A DNA stretch of 64,000 bases from Triatoma infestans (Eukaryota; Arthropoda; Insecta; Hemiptera; Reduviidae), in contig JAAEAF010014378.1 of the NCBI GenBank assembly GCA_011037195.1, positions 62,001-126,000 on the forward strand, read 5' to 3'. Each line of letters begins with the position of its first letter. The stretch's first letter is position 1. The position numbers were made by a program, and so were the translations under genes. Shown here piece by piece: positions 1 to 8,460 of the stretch. The notes under the pieces are model-generated. The model was not told where the DNA came from and did no database searches. It saw only the letters and a list, made by a program, of their open reading frames with translations.

Positions 1-545
1 TTTTAAAAGTAGTTATAAAAGTAGAAATAAAGCGAATCTAAAAAAAAAAATAAATAAATTTCCTTAATTTGAATCATTTCTTCTTAAATATAAAGAGAAT
101 CGTTCTTTGGCAGAAAGTGAGGAACGATAGCGGAATAGTACACACATGGTACTTGTATAAATAAGTATTTTTAGCTCTTTTGTTGTGCTTTCCATTTTTA
201 GAATTAGGTTACATGTATTTTTATGTTCTATCTTATTTAGTTTTCTTGACACTGCAGTTGAATGCTAATTATTTTTAATTTTTTTATTTTTAATTTAATT
301 ATTTTAAAAGACACATCCATTATATATAGATGTGTTCATCCAAGCATAAAAAAAAAGCAAAAAAGCAAAGTAATGAAGTCACGCATATTTAAATTCTTAA
401 AAATTAACAACCCTATTTTAATAATTAATTTCTTTTTCATTATATTTATATTCTTGAGAATTTAATCGATTTTATTGACTTTTTTATATTATATATACAT
501 ATATATTTGAACGTACTAAAAAGTTAAGTTGTAATGAGTTCAAAG
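1..545. other. AT-rich sequence, nothing recognised
   Basis: Very AT-rich sequence with A/T homopolymers and a short TATATA run near 490-510. The small open frames here have low-complexity F/I/N/K composition and no recognisable domain. I see no gene or named repeat. Confidence 0.6.
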
Positions 546-585
546 TGAATAACATCAGAGATATTTTACGTGATAGCCTGCTTCC

Positions 586-632
586 TTTTGTAGTCATCGA
601 CCGGTTTCGGGCGTTCGCCCATCATCAGGTTG
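586..632 (-). ncRNA. Hammerhead-ribozyme-like motif, left arm
   Basis: On the minus strand CTGATGA (628-622) is followed by T, a GGGC-GAAC-GCCC stem-loop, then GAAACCGGTC. This matches the hammerhead order CUGANGA, stem II, GAAA, stem III, UH. Stem III would be the palindrome ACCGGU, too short for an intramolecular hairpin but able to pair between two molecules. The base before stem II is extra compared with the consensus, and stem I pairing is poor in this arm, so activity is doubtful. Confidence 0.35.
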
Positions 633-1029
633 CTTTTTGTCAATGTGATAACATAGATTTGCACAGAGCAAATTTAGTGTATCTGTTACCGGCAAAGTAT
701 GAAATTCATCCCGGACGAGCCCCCATTTATTTTACTACAATCCGATTTCAAAATATATTTTAATAGTAATCATTTAAAAGTTAAATTATTTTACTTAAAG
801 TACTAGAACTATTGAAACACCATTTGGAATACCATGATTTAATATACTGAAACACTACAATAGAATTTCCCCAAGTTAACAAATGAATAATTGGAATATT
901 TAAAAGAATATTTTTCAAATACACAAAATTTATCATAAGAAATATAATCTGGTATCTGAGTATAAACCACGCTTGGTATTATATGAAATGCCTAGGCAAA
1001 TCTATGTTATCATACTGTTTGACAAAAAG

Positions 1030-1068
1030 CATCCTGATGATGGGCCAACGCCGAAACCGGTCGATGAC
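1030..1068 (+). ncRNA. Hammerhead-ribozyme-like motif, right arm
   Basis: CTGATGA lies at 1034-1040, followed by a stem II closed by GGC/GCC, then GAAACCGGTC ending at 1062. Upstream CATC can pair with downstream GATG to give a 4-bp stem I. Core order and the palindromic ACCGGT match the partner motif in the left arm. One of the two stem II arms has lost a base relative to that partner, so this copy may be inactive. Confidence 0.38.
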
Positions 1069-1106
1069 CAGAAAAAAAAGGAGGCTATCACGGAAAATAT
1101 CTCTGA

Positions 1107-1599
1107 ACAATAAAAAATAGTTATTTTGAGTTATTAATTTCTGTTAATTCAGCATAAACCTGAGGATAATCAAGTAATTAAAACATTCATGACAAAACTT
1201 TCTAATTCAGGATTCACAAGAAATACCTAAATCCATCTAAACAAATGTAAAGTCGCATAACGAAAAGTTAAATTGCACAAAACAATAAATTATAGCTTGC
1301 ACAACAAATAAATGAAATGAATAACAAATTGTGTGAATTACACGATAAATACTCGTAATTAAAAGGAACAACCAAATTTTATTTTACAAGACTCATTTGT
1401 TTTCCCGCTATTGTATGCACGATCCTAATGAGCGATTGCAGTTCAACCATGGAGATCTCAGTATTGGGACTATACCTAGACATGTTAGGCGAAACATTGG
1501 TCGAAACTAATGTATCGAAAACTCGACATTCCTTGAGAACTAGATATCATCCTGTCAAACGCTTATTCGATAAACGATCCTAAATTAGACATGAGAAAC
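1107..1599. other. Unrecognised sequence
   Basis: No gene-like frame and no repeat family shared with the rest of the window. The last part, from about 1500, may be decayed 5' sequence of the Jockey-like element that follows. Confidence 0.45.
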
Positions 1600-2080
1600 A
1601 CACTTCACGTTTAAAGATCTATAAATAAGACCACCAATTTGGACATACGGTCTTGGGTACCGCCAAATCGAGACAAACGAAAAGTGTACAGGCCATTCAA
1701 AACAAGATTTTACGTACTATCACACAATGTCCCTACTATGTCACTAACACAGGCGCTACACACCTACCTACAGATTCCATTCGTAAACGAACTGACAGAA
1801 CAACTCTACACAAGATTCCACAACAAACTAGGCACTCACATCAATCCATACATCACTAACATCCCTGACCATACCTGTGAATCCTCCCAGAAGTTGAAAG
1901 CACCGCTGGCCAAGAGATTTCCTGACCGCGCAAGAGTAGTGACCCCTGTTAGGATGTATGGCACTGGCCACTTTCCTCAAGCCACTCAAGACAATTTCGT
2001 CGCAGACATCCAATTTAGTCATTGTATTATCTTTGCAGTTTGTAAATAATATAAATAAATGATAAAAAAAAAAAAAAATT
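1600..2080 (+). pseudogene. Jockey-type non-LTR retrotransposon, 3' fragment of reverse-transcriptase ORF
   Basis: Two overlapping frames together read as the end of a Jockey-clade ORF2: a WGTAK-like motif, then QAIQNKILRTIT, then LQIPFVNELTEQLYTRFHNKL and ITNIPDH. The frame shifts at least once near 1770, between THLPT and the LQIPFVNE stretch. A 14-base A run at 2068-2082 follows the stop region, as expected for a poly(A) tail. The copy is strongly 5'-truncated and dead. The clade assignment rests on the C-terminal motif string and the poly(A) tail. Confidence 0.75.
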
Positions 2081-2087
2081 AACCAGA

Positions 2088-2300
2088 CGAGTTTAGTGTA
2101 GTGGATATAAGCATGAACCGAAAGTTCCTCAATTCGAGTTCCAGGATAAATGTTGAATTTTATATGTTGGAAGTATATGTTTGCCTCCGAACCGCATCTA
2201 ATTTGATCATTGGATGCTTGCATTAAAAAATATGGGCATTTCTTCATCTCTGGTGCGGTGTCGGCCTCGATACCAAAGAAATAGAAATAGAAAAAGATAA
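2088..2300 (+). mobile_element. Decayed tRNA-derived SINE
   Basis: The 5' part resembles a tRNA gene head: TTTAGTGTAGTGGATATAAGC as a degenerate A box and AATTCGAGTTCC as a B box about 40 bp downstream. A tRNA-unrelated body follows, ending in an A-rich AGAAATAG repeat. It sits directly after the Jockey poly(A). The tRNA arms do not fold well, so I call it a SINE rather than a tRNA gene. Confidence 0.45.
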
Positions 2301-2464
2301 CATTCTATCCTGTGTGCTAATCTTAATTGATATCAGAATGTGTGAAATGTAAAAAAAAAAAAAAAGTTTTAAACTTAAAAAGTTGAGTCATTTGACTTAA
2401 AAAGTTGAGTTAAGGTCTTTGACTTAAAAAATTATCAATTTTTACATAAGAGATTATAAATTAA

Positions 2465-2525
2465 AAAATTTGACACGATTACAATACTTCCTCTTACTAG
2501 GAGTAAAAGAGAAAGTAAAAAGATT
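2465..2525 (-). repeat. HINE-like family, head fragment
   Basis: Reverse complement of the head of the dominant family: GACACGATTACAATACTTCC followed by CTCTTACTAGGAGTAAAAGAG, the terminal palindrome. Nothing further into the element is preserved here. Confidence 0.7.
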
Positions 2526-3044
2526 TTCGTCCTCTAAATATACCATATACAGTTTATTGAATTTAGATATTTAGTAACCAGTAGTAAATTAAAATAAATA
2601 AATAAATAAATAAAGTTGCCCTGTTCATTAAATAAGTTTCTTGCCAGCATTCGTGCTTCGTTCATCATTAAATACTGCGATCTCAGCATTGTAATGGGAC
2701 GCTTGTTTAGCGGTTTCTGAAAGTCTCAATACAACCTCATGCTACAATATTCTGCCGATTCTTTAGTACACTATCTTGTACATTGATTAATTTTCACGTT
2801 AAGTTTAACCCACTTTTTAATCTGTAAAAGTTTACTACTTAAACGATAATTAGTTGTCTATGCTTGTAGTTCCTATTAATACTTCTGCGCATATAGAGGA
2901 AGCAATCTTATGTTTCTTTGTTTATCCATTCATTAGGATAACAGCGCCTACAACAATTTGTCATCAATAGTGGCACAAAATAATCTCAAACAATAAAATT
3001 AAACAACAACAAAATAACTCAAAAAAGAAAAATCAAGGAAGCTC
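2526..3044. other. Unrecognised sequence
   Basis: Contains a short AAAT repeat near 2596-2615 and otherwise no recognisable gene or repeat. Confidence 0.4.
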
Positions 3045-3500
3045 AAACTTGATATGCCGTTTGGTATACTACCACGGCATTTGGCATGAAGGTTTCGGGC
3101 AAAAATCCATCTACCGAGAGTACGACATTATAGAATGTTTTTTTTTTTGCAATTTTCTTGAAAGCGACCCCAAGAATTTCCTTTAATTCGTATACTATCT
3201 ATATACATAGATACCTATCACTTTTATTTGCAACAGTTTCTCAGAAAAATTGATGTTTTGGGGGTTCTAGGGGAACAGTAATTTTTTAGCACCAACTATA
3301 TAGTATTTATACCGGTAGTGTTCCCTTGTACCGGAAGTGCGTTTTACAGAATAAGTTTTTGAGTTAGGTATTTTTTTTTTTTTAATTTTCTCAAAAACGA
3401 CCGTAGTATTTTCTTTAAACTTAGTGTTCTACAGCTAACTGCCCCCCCCCCAAATTAGGGATTTTAATTCTGCGGAATTCGTTACGTTAAATTTCAAATT
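3045..3500 (+). repeat. HINE-like family, degraded body
   Basis: Diverged body sequence with AAGCTCAAACTTGATAT, TTCTTGAAAGCGACC, TTTATTTGCAACAGTTTCTC and an ACCGGAAGTG octamer site at 3331. It lacks both ends and the GT microsatellite. Confidence 0.55.
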
Positions 3501-3671
3501 TTACTTGATTTGTTCAATGTTATTGCCGCTGCTTACTGGGCTGTTATGTAATTACACTTCTATTACTTGCGTGGTTAAATATTTGTCCCCACTCTCTATA
3601 ATTAATTTATTAAGGCAAATGTATAAAATTTGAACTATAAAGAAAATCATTTTATATATAATTATATATAT

Positions 3672-4490
3672 ATTACGCTCAAAGACCGAAAATGCTCCTT
3701 GAGCGAAAAAACAGCTCACAACGCGTTGTGGTCACTGTAAAACATCCACATCACGAAATTCGTGTTATGGCTTCTATGAAAACGCTCACGACGCGTTGAG
3801 GCAATCACGAAACATAGCGAAATTTGTGTCGTGGCTATCATGCTATACGACCATAACGCATTCTGGCAATGAAGAAAAGCCATGACGCGTATAGAACCAT
3901 ATTAGAACCATGTTCATCTGCTTTGCAGAAGTAACGGATTTTTGTACTTGTGCTATCTGTTCCAGCTTCAACCAACTTTTCAGTGCACCAATTTTTAAGA
4001 CATCATATTGTTTAAGACGACAATACTGCTTTGAAGATAGAGACTGGTGGTTTTTTTTTTTTAAGAAGCTGAGGCTGTTTTGTTTCATTAAGTAACATTT
4101 CATATTTTTCTTTACTCATGATAAAACTGCGATCAGTGCTTCTTTCCATAAACTCACGTAATTTATCATAAAACACTTCTTTTTTTATTGGTCATGGTTA
4201 GCGTTGATATATGTTCATCCTTTAGAAACAGACAAGAAATGAATAAACAACTCTACTGATGTTTTAATGCATCGTTGTACTCAAGCCGACAAGTTACAAC
4301 ATGTCCGTCGTGATATGGTCGTATAGCATGATAGCCATGACACGAATTTCGCTATGTGGTCTTTCCGTGATTGCCACAACGTGTCGTGTGCGTTTGGACA
4401 CGAATTTCGCGTTGTGGATGTTTTACAGTGATCACAACGGGTTGTGAGCTGTTTTTTCGCTCAATGAACATTTTCGGTCTTTGAGCGTAA
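3672..4490. repeat. Foldback DNA element with ~185-bp arms
   Basis: Left arm about 3673-3855 and right arm about 4310-4490 are reverse complements: both ends read TTACGCTCAAAGACCGAAAATG or its complement, then share AACAGCTCACAAC, TTTTACAGTG-type and TAGCATGATAGCC-type blocks. The ~450-bp interior carries a broken integrase-like coding fragment on the minus strand. The insertion site is a TATATA-rich stretch, so the target duplication cannot be read. Long inverted arms around remnant coding sequence suggest an internally deleted DNA transposon. Confidence 0.7.
3843..4200 (-). pseudogene. Integrase-like (KRBA2-type) N-terminal fragment inside the foldback
   Basis: Combining minus-strand frames gives FYDKLREFMERS, then MSKEKYEMLLNET, KQYCRLKQYDVLKIGALK, KLVEAGTDSTS and KIRYFCKADE. 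This resembles the region before the integrase core in KRBA2-type transposon integrases, where a YxxLxxYDVL-like motif precedes a short stretch leading into the catalytic domain. At least two frame changes occur, and the catalytic core (DDE residues) is absent. The family call comes from recalled motif order, not a search. Confidence 0.45.
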
Positions 4491-4499
4491 CATATATAT

Positions 4500-4865
4500 T
4501 AACAGCTGTGAAAGCAAGTCGTATAAGTGTTTCACAACAGATTTCTTTTTCCAATTTGTCAAATTTTCGTAAAACAAATGCCTCCATTTTGTTTTCTCTT
4601 ATATCAATTTATTTCTAAGTGAACATTTGTTTTAAATGGATTCTCAAGAATCATTGATGGATAAACAACCATTTCAACATGCTCTCAACTTGCCATTTAT
4701 ATAAAAATATTATGATCCCCCAACATCTCCTAATATTAGTGGGACTCAAAAACTAGGTATGGGCTAAATATTTGGTTAAAAAATTTATTGGTTTGAAAAT
4801 TGAAATAACATTAATTAATGAGTGTTATTTAACGACCAAATTTGTTATACCATTTCTACAAAAAA
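4500..4865. other. Unrecognised sequence
   Basis: AT-rich with no credible reading frame and no link to other repeats in the window. Confidence 0.45.
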
Positions 4866-4867
4866 AG

Positions 4868-5065
4868 TAAAGTAAAGTAAAGTAATGCCTATTTTTTCAG
4901 GCGGGCTTAATGTCCAACTACCACATTAGGTCGTGGACGGGGGCGGAAACATTTACTTTACTATTAACATTTTTTTAAACAAAAGCAGTTATACGCTGGA
5001 CTCGAACTGGGGTCCTCCCACTTACAAGTCCATGCTCATAACCACTCACCAATACCCGCCCCTAT
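4868..5065 (-). mobile_element. tRNA-derived SINE, TGT-anticodon-like family
   Basis: On the minus strand a tRNA-like head reads GGTGAGTGGTTATGAGCA, ACTTGTAAGT (anticodon-stem-like, TGT in the loop) and GTTCGAGTCC (B box). The body ends in GTTGGACATTAAGCCCGCC and GCCTGAAAAAATAGGC, a small hairpin, then a TTTAC repeat tail. Other copies lie at 10485, 28965 and 30042. The acceptor stem is degenerate, so it is not a functional tRNA-Thr gene. Confidence 0.75.
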
Positions 5066-5742
5066 ACTATTTCTATAATAATTTCTGAACATTTCTTCAA
5101 TCTGAATGAACATTGCTTCTTTTTTTTTTAAAGAAATTTTTTTGTAATTTATCCAATGAGCAATCGTGTAGTTTAAAATATTTACAATAGCTAATTATCA
5201 TTGGCGCAATTATACTAGGCGCAATTTAAAAGAAATGTAATAGTTAAAACGATGGATTTCACTTTTTCATTGGCTATAAAACCATAAAATATGCAAATAA
5301 AATATTTATAAATACATGCCTTGTTGGATGAATGTGCGGTACTTTTGATCTGTCCAATAATGTGACAAGTACATTGAGTAAAGAGTTATGTAGAAATTAA
5401 AAATAAATTAAAACCTCTACCTAAGTTTATTTTACATTCATTAAACTGGTCACCATTTTTAATTAAATGAATGTAGATATGAGGTAATAAAATTTGTTAA
5501 TCTGTGACATATGATTTATTTCTTTTATCTACTCTGCTCTGCAAGAATAAGTAAAATAATTTGCATATGAATGAACGAATGAGAAGTTTGTGTGCAAAAT
5601 ATCTAAACAAATATGGTGTATAACGCTCACTAGACTTTTTCTAATTGATTCAAAAATTTGATCGTATAAAAGAAGAAAATTCATACAGTTAAATAACAGA
5701 AAATAGGTAAATAACACAAACCAAACAAAATAAGGTATAAGT
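5066..5742. other. Unrecognised AT-rich sequence
   Basis: No repeat family or gene identified. A 79-codon frame on the minus strand has hydrophobic low-complexity composition and no domain. Confidence 0.45.
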
Positions 5743-5779
5743 GGTATTTTATCCGTGGTAGCATGCATATTGATTTTCT

Positions 5780-5816
5780 ACCTGACCGGTTTCGGATTTT
5801 CATCCAACATCACAGC
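5780..5816 (-). ncRNA. Hammerhead-like motif, left arm (core mutated)
   Basis: Minus strand reads CTGTGATGTTGGATGAAAAT, then CCGAAACCGGTCAGG. Stem II GGAT/ATCC with a GAAA loop and GAAACCGGTC are preserved. The CUGANGA box carries changes compared with CTGACGA in the right arm. Confidence 0.3.
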
Positions 5817-6027
5817 AAATTCACCAAGTTCGCGTAGAGAGTTCACTTCAACGTAATGTTTCTCTTACACTCACACTTGTTGGTTCTAAATAATTATGTG
5901 GGGAAGTTATAAGGTTATGTACACAACCTTATGTTTTGTAAGGTTATAAGATTAAGGTACACATAGTACAAAAAGTGTGAGTGTAACAGAAACATTACGT
6001 TAAAGTGAACTCTCTATAAGAACACGG

Positions 6028-6078
6028 TGATTTTGCTCTGACGATGGATGAAAATACAAAACCGGTCAGGAAGAAAAT
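6028..6078 (+). ncRNA. Hammerhead-like motif, right arm
   Basis: CTGACGA at 6038-6044 fits CUGANGA. It is followed by T, GGAT-GAAA-ATAC (GGAT/ATCC in the partner arm), AAAAC (GAAAC in the partner arm) and CGGTC. Stem I can form from CT/AG next to the core plus GATTTT (6028-6033)/AAAATC with an internal loop between. Stem III would again be the palindrome ACCGGT. Comparing the arms suggests the ancestor had a complete core, while this copy has lost the first G of GAAA. Confidence 0.35.
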
Positions 6079-6184
6079 CAATATGCATGCTACGACGGAT
6101 AAAATACCAGATGTTATCCAGCATTGCGGACCTATCCACATATTCAAATTATATATATATAAAAAAGTAATTCTGTTTACATGG

Positions 6185-6435
6185 TCCAATGGCACAAGAG
6201 AGTATCTTGGAGCTTCCCCTTGGAAACTTCTCCAGGGATGGAATGACTAATAAGTACAGCTTTGTTAAAAATTTGTCTTCGAAGCTTAATATCAAAAGAG
6301 AGTGGAGCAGTGAAACCGCTCTATCTACCATTAAAGAACATGCTATTGTATGGTATACGGATTGGTCAAGGATTCCTGAGGGGAATAACAGAGCCGGAAT
6401 AATGGGCGTAACAAGGAAAGTAATGCGTAATTGAC
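6185..6435 (+). pseudogene. Non-LTR retrotransposon fragment, start of RNase H domain
   Basis: The 81-codon frame contains REWSSETALSTI and HAIVWYTDWSRIPEGNNRAGIMG. The second matches the first RNase H strand, where YTDGS carries the first catalytic Asp; here Gly is replaced by Trp. The frame ends before the remaining catalytic residues. Flanking sequence gives neither start nor poly(A), so this is an orphan segment. Confidence 0.6.
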
Positions 6436-6535
6436 ATGCACTTGGAAGCTCAATAGCGGCGTATGCTGCGGGTATTAATAGAACTATTGAGTTCAGCTTT
6501 TTGATGTGGCGGATTTGATGGTTCCATTACATAGG
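6415..6535. repeat. Unnamed dispersed repeat, copy 1
   Basis: AATGCGTA, TTGACATGCACTTGG, AGCTCAATAG and GAACTATTGAGTTCAGCTTTT recur in the same order at 50571-50680 (AATGCGTA, TTGACGTGCACTTGG, GAACTATTGAGTCTATCTTTT). It overlaps the end of the RNase H fragment. I cannot assign a class. Confidence 0.5.
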
Positions 6536-7085
6536 AAAAAACCCATAATATAATGTAAATTTATCAAATTACTTTAATCTTAACATAAACATCCAGACAG
6601 AATTCATCCTATTTATCAACTCAGCTTGGCTAGTCAATATTCATCGAAATAAAATTAAAACATTTCAATAACATAATAGTCAGGAACTTTTCAATAACAT
6701 TTTAGAAACATAATTGGCAGAAGAATTTCCTATTTTTTATCAACAGACACATTTATATTTTTTGAAAATGTCACAGATATCGGACTGATAAGATACTGTG
6801 TCTTGGTGAAATAAGCACTGATGTTTGATTAATACACCTGGTTCCATCAGTGCTAAATTATATCTTAAATATTCTTTCTGATATTCTTAATATATCTTAA
6901 ATATTCGGGCAAACAATGTTATTTATAAGTTCTGTTAATTGTTTTGACTAAATATTTTATTAATTTTTATAGTAAATGCAGTAATTTCAGCTATACTGAC
7001 GAAGAAAATTGTTATTAAAAAGAATATTTACATTAGTATTATCTTCATATAAAGATTGAAAGTGAAAATATTGGTAGCTCTTGGT
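6536..7085. other. Unrecognised AT-rich sequence
   Basis: No gene or named repeat seen. ATATTCTTAATATATCTTAAATATTC forms a local near-duplication around 6865-6905. Confidence 0.4.
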
Positions 7086-7900
7086 TTACAACGGTTAAAT
7101 TTACGCTGATTCACAATTTCGCCGCCACTAACTTCTATTCGACATTGCCCCTGGACATCTCCAACACCTTGCTGAAATAAGAACGCCATTGGATGTCAAG
7201 GTTGTTTATATGTCTTGGGATAATCGACACGGGGGTTATTGCAGCTTTTAAAGCCTAATATCTTCGTAATACCTTTATGGAAATGATGAGCGTATTGGAC
7301 ACATCAAAGAAAACAATTATTACAGACTATTGGAGGTCATTTAATATTTTGAAAGAGATTGTCAACATAAAAGCAGCTTGGAACAAAGTATCTGCAAAGT
7401 GTCGCGTGTGGCGTATGCTGCAAACTTCCTGCCAACATTAATGCATAACTCCGAAGTATTGGAGCATGAAGACATTACCAGGGTTGCGCGAGAGATGGAA
7501 TTGAACAATGTTACAGCCGAAGATATGCGAGAAATGTTAAAAAGGCCTGATCAGCCGCTTTCCAATGAAGACTTAAGAAAAATTAGCTAAAAAATTTAAG
7601 ATGTTAACATTCAGAGGAGGGGAAAGAAAACAAAGATAAACCTCTAAGAATTATTAAATCTGCAGGCGATCTGCAGCGTATTTTTTCAACTATGGAAACC
7701 TTGGCTGGTGAACTTTGTGAGATAAACCACGATTGGACACGAAGTGCGAACGTAAAAAGGACGTATTATTGCATCCATTAGACATTATTTTGAACTTCTT
7801 AAGGAAAGAACAAGAAAATCTAGACAGTTTAACAATTGATCCCAAAAATGGTACAAGAGGTCCGCAATCGGGAACTTCAATATAATGAATAAAAAAAAAA
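7086..7900 (+). pseudogene. Tigger/pogo-family transposase, broken C-terminal half
   Basis: Several frames joined by frameshifts give a recognisable Tigger-type C-terminal region: VIAAFKA and YLRNTFMEM (segment after the catalytic core), DYWRSFNIL, AAWNKVSAKC, then MHNSEVLEHEDITRVAREMELNNVTAEDM and finally METLAGELC, HDWTRSANVKR and a KE-rich tail. The WxxxxI region and acidic C-terminus are usual for pogo/Tigger proteins. The N-terminal DNA-binding domains and the first DDE residues are absent. A 16-base A run at 7891 follows the reading frame. I did not find terminal inverted repeats. Confidence 0.7.
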
Positions 7901-8254
7901 AAAAAAGATTATTTTTATAGTTTTATGTAATAATAATATAAGTCTATTACTTCAAATATAATAATGTTATCATAACTTCGACATACGTCTCTTTTCGTCG
8001 AACTTTACGTCTAATTTTGACCGACGTGGAACCTAAGTCTGCACCTCTCCATTACTATTGGGTTTATTTTACGCCAATTCAATATACGCCGGCTCTTTTA
8101 GGAACGGAACTGTGGCGTTACTTATATTTTGGTTTTACTGTAAACTAAAGTATCTTGTTAGGAAATCAATTATTTAGTTGACTACTATTAAGTATTACTT
8201 TTTAATATTTTGATGTTCGTTACAACCGGCTGGATTTGATATAATTTTCACTAC
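7901..8254. other. Probable 3' flank of the Tigger remnant
   Basis: Non-coding, with TTACGTCTAATTTTGACC and TTTACGCCAATTCAATATACG, which could be decayed non-coding ends of the Tigger copy. No independent gene or named repeat. Confidence 0.35.
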
Positions 8255-8263
8255 TTCTTAATT

Positions 8264-8312
8264 TTCACCGGACGTTTCGGCAAATTTATCGCCTTCTTCG
8301 GTTAAAAATTCT
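8264..8312 (-). ncRNA. Hammerhead-like motif, left arm
   Basis: Minus strand: TTTTTAACC, then CGAAGA (CUGANGA with the T lost), AGGCGATAAATTTGCC as stem II, GAAACGTC and CGGTGAAAA. GAAACGTC keeps the ACGU palindrome that would form stem III. The missing T makes this arm probably inactive. Confidence 0.35.
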
Positions 8313-8398
8313 ATTTTATTTAATTTCTTCAACGAAGAAACTTGTCTAAACAAGTTTTTAAAGAAACTATAGTTTTTAAGAAATTCAAAAAAAAGGAA

Positions 8399-8449
8399 CA
8401 TTTTTACCCTGAAGAAGGCAATAAATTTGCCGAAACATCGGTGAAAATT
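8399..8449 (+). ncRNA. Hammerhead-like motif, right arm (best preserved core)
   Basis: CTGAAGA at 8409-8415 fits CUGANGA. It is followed by A, a GGC/GCC stem II with loop AATAAATTT, then GAAACATC. Upstream ATTTTTACC (8400-8408) pairs with downstream GGTGAAAAT over nine base pairs including one wobble, giving a good stem I. Stem III is reduced to ACAU here and ACGU in the partner arm. Departures from consensus are one extra base before stem II and the minimal stem III. Confidence 0.45.
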
Positions 8450-8460
8450 TGAAAAGAGTT

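Larger units (their letters stand above)
551..1106. repeat. Foldback element with inverted hammerhead-like arms (Penelope-like, non-autonomous)
   Basis: The left arm (about 551-663) and right arm (about 996-1105) are imperfect reverse complements; both carry the blocks GAGATATTTT, TGATAGCCT, TCATCGACCGGTTTCGG and CATCATCAGG. The 330-bp interior is unrelated AT-rich sequence with no coding capacity. Each arm contains a hammerhead-like core, read on the minus strand in the left arm and on the plus strand in the right arm. Penelope-like retroelements are known to have terminal repeats in direct or inverted order and to carry hammerhead motifs, so a non-autonomous derivative of such an element is my inference. 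The arms have diverged from each other, which indicates an old insertion. Confidence 0.6.
5743..6109. repeat. Foldback element, ~135-bp arms, hammerhead-like motif in each arm
   Basis: The left end GGTATTTTATCC and right end GGATAAAATACC start a long inverted repeat (left about 5743-5878, right about 5973-6109) that shares GCATGCATATTGATTTTC, TGACCGGTTT, GAGAGTTCACTT and AACGTAATGTTTCT blocks or their complements. The 95-bp loop has a secondary AACCTTAT/ATAAGGTT inverted repeat. Arms are about 85-90% similar by eye, so this copy is younger than the one at 551-1106. No coding sequence is present. Confidence 0.75.
8258..8460. repeat. Small foldback with hammerhead-like arms (third family)
   Basis: The left arm (about 8258-8313) and right arm (about 8396-8452) are reverse complements sharing AATTTTCACCGG, TTTCGGCAAATTTATCGCC and TTCTTCGG or complements. 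The 80-bp interior contains short palindromes such as CTTGTCTAAACAAG. The arms hold a hammerhead-like core different in sequence from those at 551-1106 and 5743-6109 but with the same order of boxes. Confidence 0.65.

Noticed and set aside
1828..2247. 139-codon minus frame
   Set aside because: Antisense to the Jockey fragment and the adjacent SINE; no domain.
4980..5060. Possible tRNA-Thr (TGT) on the minus strand
   Set aside because: Degenerate acceptor and D arms, and related copies with the same body at 28965 and 30042 show it is a SINE.
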